Shown here: positions 58,246-64,000 of the stretch, piece after piece
Position numbering within the stretch: position 1 is the first letter of the stretch
Layout: each line of letters opens with the position of its first letter
Source of the DNA: JAGXQV01 sp964505475
GTDB lineage: Bacteria > Pseudomonadota > Gammaproteobacteria > Burkholderiales > Sulfuricellaceae
Assembly: GCA_964505475.1 (NCBI GenBank)
Contig: CAZDIJ010000001.1
Location: 1-64,000 of the forward strand
DNA length: 64,000 bases
Reading direction: 5' to 3'
Program-made: the position numbers and the translations under genes
The notes under the pieces: generated by a model
Database searches by the model: none
What the model saw: the letters and a program-made list of their open reading frames with translations, nothing else
Told to the model about the DNA's origin: nothing

Positions 58246-60810
58246 TCAGGCGTCGCGCCGGAAAACAAAGGAGCGCGCCGTGGCCTGGCTGTCCCAGCCA
58301 GGGCGGTGTTCGAGCGGAGTTTTTTTCACGTTGACCAGGATGGTGTTGTAGGCGAAGGCGCCTGCCGGACTGGGTTCGTCCTTGGTCAGGAAATCGGGAT
58401 TGCCGGAGCGGTCTACCCCCTGTCTGTCGATATCCATCCATGCCCCCTCATACACCACCACCACGCCTGGCAGACAGCGTTCGGTGACATAGACCGGCAC
58501 GATGATCTTGCCGCGCGCGTTCCAGACCTCGACGGTATCGCCGGTGACGACCCCCAACCGCCGGGCATCGCTGGCGTTGAGGGTAATCTCCTGCTGGAAG
58601 GTTTCGCGCAACCAGGGAATGTTGTGAAAAATCGAGTGCGTGCGATGGCGCGGATGCGGGGTAATCATGTGGAAAGGGTATTCCTTGACCAAGGGATGTC
58701 CCATCCATTCGAACGGCTCGACCCACTTGGGAATGGCCGGAATCGGGTAACCCCACTGGGTCCTGGTCCAATCCTTGACCTTGGCCAGGGTGGTCGACAA
58801 TATCTCGATTTTCCCCGACGGGGTCTCGAAAGGCGCGCCTTGCTCGATCTGCTCGCGGAAGGCGACATGGGGTTTGTCGAAGGTGAACTTGTAGACGCCG
58901 TGCCGCTTGAAATCTTCCCAGGACATTTTGACGCCCTGGTGATGCTGGACATTTTTCCACCAAGCAACGAGATATGCCTCGTCCACCGCATCGGGGTTCT
59001 TGAAATAGCCGCGGTCGGCGCGTGGGTTGTAGCGTTTGCCGAAGTCCTTGAGGGACGGATCGAGTTTTTCCAGCCGGTAGGCAAGCTCGGTGTAGACCTG
59101 AAAATCGGTCTTCGACTCCCCCATCGGCTCGATCACCTTGGGACGGTGGATGTAGTAATGCCCCTTGTACCAGGGCAAACCGACATCGTGCCGTTCGAAA
59201 TGGGTGGCGATGGGCAACAGCACATCCGCCCACAGCCCGGATGGCGTGATGGTCGAATCGGAGCAAACCACCAGTTCCAGCTTCTTGATCGCCTCGATTT
59301 CCTTGTTGATGTTGGTGAGCTGATTGAACCAGTCCGAGCCATGCCAAAAAATGGCCTTGATATTTGGTATCTTGCCGTCCAACTCATCGTCGCGTGGCCA
59401 GCAGCCGATTTCCTCACGCTTTACGTTGGGGTAGTTGAGTACGCAATGCGCCCAGCGGTCGGACTTGATGGAAGCCCACCAGAGATTGGCGTTTTCGTCG
59501 TAGGGGTAGGCGACCGATTCGGCATGCCAGCCCTTGCCGACGCCTTCGGCGCAGCCGCCGAGAATGCCGATATTGCCGGTCATCGCCTGCACCGCCGCCG
59601 CCATGCGGTTGTATTGCTCGCCATAGGCGTTGCGCCCCGGCCCCCAGGAGGCTTTCAGCGCCGCCGGCTTGGTGCGTGCGTATAGGTCGGCGAGTTTCTT
59701 GATGTCCGCCGCCGCCACGCCGCAGATTTTCTCCGCCCATTCCGGGGTTTTCGGGGTTTTGTCGTTTTTCCCCAGGATGTAATCCTTGAAGCTTTCCTGC
59801 CCCTTAGCCCAATCTGGCATGGTGCCGGCATCCATGCCCTGCACGAATTTGTCGATGAATTTCTGGTCTTGGAGATTGTTGGCGAAGATGTAATGCGCCA
59901 TCCCCGCTAGCATCGCCGCATCGGTATTGGGACGGATGGGTATCCACCAGGCGTCGTAGGCGGCGGCCGAATCGGTGTATTGCGGATCGACCACCACGAA
60001 CTTGCAGCCGTTCTGCTTGGCCATGCGCATGTAGTAGAAGGTGTTGCCGCCGTGAAAAGTGTAGGCCGGATTCCAGCCCCACATGATAATCAGCTTGCTG
60101 TGGGCGAAGGCGTCGTCCTCGTTGCCGTCCTGGATGGTGCCGAAGGTCATGTTCGATGAAAAAGTCGTCCCCTGATAGCTGGGCACCGACCATGAATTGG
60201 TGCGGCAGCCGAACATGCCGAGGAAGCGCGCCAGCAAACCCTCGATTTGATCCGATTTATGCAACACGCCATAGGAAGTGCCGGCGTAGGCCTGGTCGAG
60301 GATGGCGGTCGGCCCGTATTTCTTTTTTAACTCGACCATCTTGGCCACGATGTGGTCGAGCGCCTCATCCCAGGAAACGCGCTTGAATTTTCCCTCGCCG
60401 CGCTCGCCGACGCGCATCATCGGGTAAAGCAGGCGTTCTGGCGAATAGAGGCGCGAGCGGTAAGAGCGGCCGCGCAGACAGGCGCGCAGTTGGGGTTCCG
60501 CAAAGGTATCCTTGCCGAATGCCCCGCCCGCCTGATAGCGACCGTCGTCCGTGGATAGGCGCACGATGACGTTGCCCTTCTTGTGCGCGACCAGCATGTG
60601 GCGCGAACCGCAATTGTGGTCGCAGGAGGTAACGACGGTGGTGAGTTGGTCGTCGCGGTAATAAGGCTCGTAGGCGAAAGCCTGCGCGTTCTTCTGCCCC
60701 AGCGCCAGTTCCAGAAGGCCGCTGGTGGCCGCCAGAACGGTGCCGGCCGCCGTAGTCTTCAGAAAATTGCGGCGCGCCGGATTGATGGGGATGATGTGGG
60801 ACTTGTTCAT
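58246..60810 (-). CDS. Molybdopterin oxidoreductase, DMSO-reductase family catalytic subunit
   Basis: The 854-residue enzyme has a Tat signal (PARRNFLKTTAAG, about 11-23) and a mature start at about residue 45. The FS0 region reads CDHNCGSRHMLVAHKKGN and later RACLRGRS; the third Cys of the usual CxxxCxxxC is His. Cofactor-binding segments include MWGWNPAYTFHGGN, VVVDPQYTDSAA, FWHGSDWFNQL, CSDSTITPSGLWADVLLP and ITPHPRHRTHSIFHN. The C-terminal cap has VVTGDTVEVWNARGK. The substrate is unknown: it could be an S- or N-oxide reductase, a polysulfide or thiosulfate enzyme, or an oxidase working in reverse. The start overlaps the pentaheme cytochrome stop as ATGA. Confidence 0.9.
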   Translation of the reverse strand: MNKSHIIPINPARRNFLKTTAAGTVLAATSGLLELALGQKNAQAFAYEPYYRDDQLTTVVTSCDHNCGSRHMLVAHKKGNVIVRLSTDDGRYQAGGAFGKDTFAEPQLRACLRGRSYRSRLYSPERLLYPMMRVGERGEGKFKRVSWDEALDHIVAKMVELKKKYGPTAILDQAYAGTSYGVLHKSDQIEGLLARFLGMFGCRTNSWSVPSYQGTTFSSNMTFGTIQDGNEDDAFAHSKLIIMWGWNPAYTFHGGNTFYYMRMAKQNGCKFVVVDPQYTDSAAAYDAWWIPIRPNTDAAMLAGMAHYIFANNLQDQKFIDKFVQGMDAGTMPDWAKGQESFKDYILGKNDKTPKTPEWAEKICGVAAADIKKLADLYARTKPAALKASWGPGRNAYGEQYNRMAAAVQAMTGNIGILGGCAEGVGKGWHAESVAYPYDENANLWWASIKSDRWAHCVLNYPNVKREEIGCWPRDDELDGKIPNIKAIFWHGSDWFNQLTNINKEIEAIKKLELVVCSDSTITPSGLWADVLLPIATHFERHDVGLPWYKGHYYIHRPKVIEPMGESKTDFQVYTELAYRLEKLDPSLKDFGKRYNPRADRGYFKNPDAVDEAYLVAWWKNVQHHQGVKMSWEDFKRHGVYKFTFDKPHVAFREQIEQGAPFETPSGKIEILSTTLAKVKDWTRTQWGYPIPAIPKWVEPFEWMGHPLVKEYPFHMITPHPRHRTHSIFHNIPWLRETFQQEITLNASDARRLGVVTGDTVEVWNARGKIIVPVYVTERCLPGVVVVYEGAWMDIDRQGVDRSGNPDFLTKDEPSPAGAFAYNTILVNVKKTPLEHRPGWDSQATARSFVFRRDA

Positions 60811-61664
60811 GGTTTCGGCTCGGCCTTCTGAAAACGCGATTCGGAATGCTTGGGGCGCCGCCGCGCCCATTCCGGGGTGCCTTCCGGCATCTCCGGCCAG
60901 GCATTGCGGGCGTAGGGGTAGGCGATACGGTACCAGGGACGGCCGCCGTGGCAGCCATAGCAGACATCGCCGCCGGTATGGTCATCCTTGCCGGCCATCG
61001 CCGCCGCCTCGATGGCTCCGGCGTTGAGATAACTGACATTGTGCCGGTTGGTGCGGGTAGAGGCATGGCAGGCAAGGCAATCGTTATGGAACAGTTCCTT
61101 GACCTCATGCCATGCGCCGGGCAGCCCCATGATCTCCTGGGCGGACATCTGGCCGTGGCACTTGAGGCAGGTGGTTTCTGGATTGACCTGCTTGCGCAGC
61201 GTGAAGCCGGCATCGCCCTGCGGCGCGGAGGTGGCCGATGAACCCGGCGCTTCCTCGCGCGGATCGTGTCCCTGATGGCAGGTATTGCACTTGAGGGTCA
61301 TCAGCTTCATGGCCATCGGGGTAACCAGATGGCGGCGATGGAAAGTATCCTGCTCGCCGCCGTAAGTGCTGCTTCGCTGATACCAGGCAAGGCTTTCGGA
61401 AGCCTTGACGCCGGCGGGAGAGGCGGCGCGCACCGGGTCTTCCAGAACCTCCTTATGGCAGGCCAGGCACTGCTCGTCGCTGGCCGAATCAATGGCCGGC
61501 TTGAAATGCAGCGCGCTGTAGGTGGCGCGCAACAAACCATTCCCGGTTTCGGCGGCAGGCTGGCCGCCGTCGGGCGAACCGGCGCCCTGAACAACAGGAT
61601 CGCCACACCCGGAAAGAATCAGGAAAAGCAGACCGGCAAGAAATAACTTCATCCGTTTTTTCAT
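60807..61664 (-). CDS. Pentaheme c-type cytochrome lipoprotein
   Basis: The 285-residue protein starts with a lipoprotein signal (MKKRMKLFLAGLLFLILSGC; Cys at residue 20 in the LSGC lipobox). It has five CxxCH sites: CLACH, CNTCH, CLKCH, CLACH and CYGCH. Further His residues (FHRRH, HEVKELFHND, TNRHN) suit bis-His coordination. It lies immediately upstream of the molybdoenzyme with a 4-bp overlap and probably replaces a quinol-oxidising membrane anchor as the direct electron partner, on the periplasmic face of the inner membrane or at the outer membrane. Confidence 0.9.
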   Translation of the reverse strand: MKKRMKLFLAGLLFLILSGCGDPVVQGAGSPDGGQPAAETGNGLLRATYSALHFKPAIDSASDEQCLACHKEVLEDPVRAASPAGVKASESLAWYQRSSTYGGEQDTFHRRHLVTPMAMKLMTLKCNTCHQGHDPREEAPGSSATSAPQGDAGFTLRKQVNPETTCLKCHGQMSAQEIMGLPGAWHEVKELFHNDCLACHASTRTNRHNVSYLNAGAIEAAAMAGKDDHTGGDVCYGCHGGRPWYRIAYPYARNAWPEMPEGTPEWARRRPKHSESRFQKAEPKP

Positions 61665-61668
61665 GGCG

Positions 61669-62022
61669 TTATCGGCTCGCTTTGGTGGATTCGCGGGAAC
61701 CGTGGTGCCAGTTGCGCAGATCGTAATAACCAGGCATTCCCGGATGATTGAAAGGTGTGTACCAGGCGCCCTGGCTATTGAGAAAACCGAGGCTGGCCGG
61801 CACCGGCTCGCTGACGCCGGTTAGCGAATAGCTGCGCCAACGGGGGGCGGGAGCGAATTCCCGGACGACCGGCGCGCCGGCCGGCCGCTGGTGCGCCGCC
61901 AAACCGGCCACGAATCGAGGCGTTACGCTCCGAGTTGGCTCAGCGCCCGTTGCAGGCGCGGGCAAAACGGCGATCAGCAGCGGCACGAGCACCGCCATGG
62001 CTTTCAAGAAGCAAGATTTCAT
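61669..62022 (-). CDS. Small exported protein of unknown function
   Basis: This 117-residue protein has a clear signal peptide (about 1-27, LVPLLIAVLPAPATGAE). The mature part is Pro-, Arg- and aromatic-rich, without Cys. The tail has NSQGAWYTPFNHPGMPGYYDL and NWHHGSRES, split here, with three His that could bind metal or heme. I do not recognise a family. It sits four bases upstream of the pentaheme cytochrome gene, so it likely belongs to the same complex or assembly pathway. Confidence 0.7.
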   Translation of the reverse strand: MKSCFLKAMAVLVPLLIAVLPAPATGAEPTRSVTPRFVAGLAAHQRPAGAPVVREFAPAPRWRSYSLTGVSEPVPASLGFLNSQGAWYTPFNHPGMPGYYDLRNWHHGSRESTKASR

Positions 62023-62094
62023 GGGAAGCTTTCATGAAAATAAAACGCGGACGAAGGGGATGGCCCACTCGCCCGTGCCGAATGACTTACTTCA

Positions 62095-62388
62095 CTATTT
62101 CTTCTTGCCTTCCATGCCGGACATGCCGCTCATACCAGACATCCCCGACATACCTTCCTGCTTGCCTTTCTTCTTGCCTTCCATGCCGGACATGCCGCTC
62201 ATGCCGGACATGCCTTTCTGCCCTTCCATGCCGGACATGCCAGACATACCGCTCATGCCGGACATGCCCTTCTGACCTTCCATGCCGGACATACCGCTCA
62301 TGCCGGACATGCCTTTCTGTTCGGCGATAGCGGCGCCGCCAATACACATGGAAAGCACGGAAGTAATAACGATGGTCTTGATTTTCAT
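62095..62388 (-). CDS. Exported Met-rich MSG-repeat protein
   Basis: The 97-residue protein has a signal peptide ending AIA-EQ near residue 22. The mature part is made only of repeats: four blocks of three, four, three and four MSG units, each closed by MEG and a Gln/Lys-rich spacer (QKG, KKKGKQEG, KKK). This gives 18 Met in about 75 residues and no aromatic residue. Met-rich periplasmic proteins often bind Cu(I), but the regular MSG pattern could also be structural. AGAGGT lies eight bases before the ATG. It is the first gene of the molybdoenzyme operon, 72 bp upstream of the small exported protein. Confidence 0.8.
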   Translation of the reverse strand: MKIKTIVITSVLSMCIGGAAIAEQKGMSGMSGMSGMEGQKGMSGMSGMSGMSGMEGQKGMSGMSGMSGMEGKKKGKQEGMSGMSGMSGMSGMEGKKK

Positions 62389-63097
62389 AAGATACCTCTT
62401 CGAAGAGTTGGTTTTAGCTTGCCGGCTCGGTTGAGCCGGATAGTGAGCGCCCCCCCAAAGTACCTGGCACGCTCGCTTGCACTAAACGCACATTGCGTGC
62501 CAGGCCGAAAAATGTCGCATATCATGCTGTTTTATAAACAAAAAAACACTTACGCACGAACGCCCCGCAAAAAGGTGGATATGCCATTTTGGCAGGAGAA
62601 AACACGCGACATTCAGTAACACATTGTTTCAAATGAAAATAAACGCATGACAAAATATCAGGTTCGCACTGACGAACCGTACCGGTTCCCGCGCTCAGCC
62701 AGCCGTCCGCCTTGGGCGTTCGCATTGCGGCGGCGACGCCGGCTTGCAGGCTCTTGCCCAGAAAACACGGCAGACAAAAAGGGAAGCGGCGAATGAGGGC
62801 AGTGGTTGGAACTGCGTGAAAAAACCGATACGGACGGATTGGCATGCCGGGACGAAAAACCATCATGACCTGGCGCCGGACAGACATTTGAGGCGGTGCG
62901 CCGGACGGACACTGCATAGTGGTGGACAAGCGCTTGCCGCAAACCGGCCGATTGCCGCCAGACAGTCGTTCGCCGAAGTACAACGCGGCTTGGCCGCTTC
63001 CTCAGAACGGGCGCGCCCTGGCTGTCGCGTAGCGGCATTACATGCTACCATCATCGAAAGAATGAGTTTTCGCTCGCTTTCCAAAGGGGATTTCGGA
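62389..63097. other. Intergenic region between the Met-rich gene and the SPOR gene
   Basis: About 700 bp with no convincing gene. It holds the leader hairpin of the Met-rich gene (CCGGCTC-GGTT-GAGCCGG at 62422-62439) and a perfect 10-bp inverted repeat at 62463-62504. An AT-rich stretch (62510-62660) is followed by GC-rich sequence up to the SPOR start. Open frames in 62520-63040 show no recognisable domain, signal or ribosome binding site. Confidence 0.5.
62488..62504 (-). promoter_or_regulatory. Putative sigma-54 promoter within a perfect inverted repeat
   Basis: On the minus strand CCTGGCACGCAATGTGC gives a consensus -24 element TGGCACG and a GC dinucleotide exactly ten bases after GG, the strict sigma-54 spacing (-12 box GTGC against the consensus TTGC). 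The first ten bases are also one arm of a perfect inverted repeat with CCTGGCACGC at 62463-62472. It would start transcription near 62476 toward the Met-rich protein and molybdoenzyme operon. The symmetrical arm could instead be a regulator site. Confidence 0.45.
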
Positions 63098-63919
63098 ATG
63101 GCACAGGAAGAACAAGGCGACGACATCAAAAAACGCGCATTCAAGCGTGTCGCGGTAGCCGTCGTGCTGGCGCTGGTGGCGGCCGCCAGCCTGACCATGC
63201 TATCGCGCAGCCACAAACCGGCGCCGCAGCCGGAGCAAACGGTGCTGCCTGCCGAGCCGTCCGCCGCCGTCGAGCAGCCCGCTTCCGCCGTCGAGGCGGC
63301 AGCCCCCGAAATACCGCCGGCTTCGCCCGCCGCCGAAACACCGCCGGAACTCGCCGCGCCGCCCGCTACCCAGCCCCCGCCCCCGCCGCAAGTCATCAAC
63401 AGCACGCCGTCTCCCGCAAGAGAGGCATCCGGCAAGGCGGCCAAAACGCTTGCCACCAAACCCTACGCGGAATCACCGGCTAGCATGATGGCGCCCCCCG
63501 CCACCGGGCAAACCGCCAAACCGCGTTCCTCGCAGGAACTGGTGGTCGCTTCCAAGGAAGCGGTCAGGGATGCCCTCGCCAAATCCAATGGCGCGCCCGC
63601 CGCCGACGCCAAGGCGCCCGAGCCGAAAAAACTTGCCGAAGCGCCCAAGGCCATGGAGAAAAGCACCCCGCCGCCTCCGCCGCCCACCTCCGGCGGCCAT
63701 CCGCCGCCTGCCAAGAATTACGCGGTGCAATTGGGTGTCTTCTCCAACCCGGAAAACGCCATCCAGATGCAAGAAAAACTGGCGCAACAAGGCATCAAGT
63801 CGTACACCGAAACCCGGCTCAACGTCGGTCCGTTCCATAACAAGGCGGAAGCCGAGGCCGCCCAGGCCAAGCTGCGCGGCCTCGGCATCAGCGCGGTGGT
63901 GGTGTCCTTGTCCAAGTAG
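63098..63919 (+). CDS. SPOR-domain cell-division-type protein
   Basis: The 273-residue protein has one N-terminal membrane helix (about 16-35, VAVAVVLALVAAASLTML) and a long periplasmic linker rich in Pro, Ala and Glu (about 40-195). A C-terminal SPOR domain (about 200-272) has NYAVQLGVFSNPENAIQM and ETRLNVGPFHNKAEAEA. SPOR domains bind denuded glycan strands at the septum, so the protein is FtsN- or DedD-like. The ATG at 63098 has GGGGA at nine bases; an upstream ATG at 63062 is less likely. It is followed after 8 bp by the start of another gene. Confidence 0.85.
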   Translation: MAQEEQGDDIKKRAFKRVAVAVVLALVAAASLTMLSRSHKPAPQPEQTVLPAEPSAAVEQPASAVEAAAPEIPPASPAAETPPELAAPPATQPPPPPQVINSTPSPAREASGKAAKTLATKPYAESPASMMAPPATGQTAKPRSSQELVVASKEAVRDALAKSNGAPAADAKAPEPKKLAEAPKAMEKSTPPPPPPTSGGHPPPAKNYAVQLGVFSNPENAIQMQEKLAQQGIKSYTETRLNVGPFHNKAEAEAAQAKLRGLGISAVVVSLSK

Positions 63920-63927
63920 CCGCGGGC

Positions 63928-64000
63928 ATGAGCCAGTTATCGCCCCATAAGGCCAGCCTGGCCGATATTTACACTTGGCTGCGCGGGGGCTGGTCGCTCT
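63928..64000 (+). CDS. Unidentified gene, N-terminal fragment at the window edge
   Basis: An ATG eight bases after the SPOR stop opens 24 codons to the window end, starting MSQLSPHKASLADIYTWLRG. GCGGG precedes it weakly. The close spacing suggests cotranscription with the SPOR gene. The fragment is too short to assign a family, and I cannot match it to cvpA, which often follows dedD. Confidence 0.45.
   Translation, partial: MSQLSPHKASLADIYTWLRGGWSL

Noticed and set aside
58186..59685. Open frame of 499 codons opposite the molybdoenzyme
   Set aside because: It is an antisense shadow, with no domain or start signal.
62463..62478. Plus-strand TGGCACG...TTGC considered as a second sigma-54 promoter
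   Set aside because: The spacing between GG and GC is 11 bases instead of the strict 10, and the next plus-strand gene is about 600 bp away.
62522..63038. Overlapping minus-strand frames upstream of the SPOR gene
   Set aside because: They are Arg/Ser/Pro-rich, with no domain, signal peptide or ribosome binding site. The region is better read as intergenic.
1..64000. CRISPR arrays and prophage
   Set aside because: No regularly spaced direct repeats of CRISPR type, no cas genes and no phage structural genes were seen. The repeated sequences are palindromic insertion elements.

Overview
The window looks like a chromosomal segment of a GC-rich, respiratory Gram-negative bacterium, most likely a betaproteobacterium of the Nitrosomonadales (Gallionella/Sulfuricella-like) type. 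This is an inference from the gene content: an rpfE-type gene, recJ, frameshifted prfB and lysS in a row; comEC next to a DUF2062 gene and lolCD; many c-di-GMP and two-component proteins; and a molybdenum and multiheme respiratory cluster. No 16S rRNA gene is present, so the lineage is not proven.

Layout. 1-5.6 kb: the 5' part of a tRNA-Val, a TRIC-type channel gene, a REC-REC-GGDEF protein, relA and a soluble zinc-domain chemoreceptor. 6-13.4 kb: comEC, a DUF2062 gene, and the lolC/lolD pair with a complete PstI/BsuBI-type restriction-modification system between them. 13.4-21.7 kb: a signalling block with a REC-PAS-GGDEF protein, a single-domain response regulator, two histidine kinases sharing one kinase core, and a periplasmic binding protein without a transporter. 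21.9-27.9 kb: rpfE-type gene, cyclic-nucleotide-binding protein, recJ with an in-frame palindromic insertion, prfB with its programmed frameshift, and lysS. 28.4-38.6 kb: a six-gene minus-strand operon of TonB receptor, AttH/CrtC-like lipocalin, second TonB receptor, YfiR-like protein, CHASE8 hybrid kinase and REC-kinase. 38.9-45.1 kb: a SemiSWEET, a conserved hypothetical, and a TetR-controlled RND efflux operon. 45.1-49.4 kb: a PAS-GGDEF-EAL protein, family 4 uracil-DNA glycosylase, rimI and tsaB. 49.4-52.6 kb: a two-component pair made of a c-heme/Cys-rich sensor kinase and a sigma-54-type regulator. 53.3-62.4 kb: two respiratory modules, one of Tat-dependent ferredoxin, NrfD-like membrane protein and a multiheme cytochrome, the other of a DmsA-like molybdoenzyme, its Fe-S subunit, a TorD chaperone, a pentaheme lipoprotein, a small exported protein and a Met-rich repeat protein. 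63-64 kb: a SPOR-domain protein and the start of an unidentified gene.

The spaces between genes are colonised by small non-autonomous palindromic elements. At least three families can be separated by their ends and target duplications: A (four copies, about 163-236 bp, 5-bp duplications), B (three copies, about 171 bp, 9-bp duplications) and C (two copies, 174 and 67 bp, about 5-bp duplications). A further inverted-repeat frame (D) has copies of A and B nested in it. Several insertions sit exactly on stop codons or between operon genes. One splits the adaptor and pump genes of the RND operon without damaging either and appears to supply the downstream ribosome binding site.

The best candidates for something undescribed are the TonB/lipocalin/YfiR/hybrid-kinase operon, the molybdoenzyme with a His in place of one cluster Cys together with its pentaheme lipoprotein and Met-rich partner, and the restriction system embedded with overlapping stop and start codons in an essential lipoprotein-export operon.
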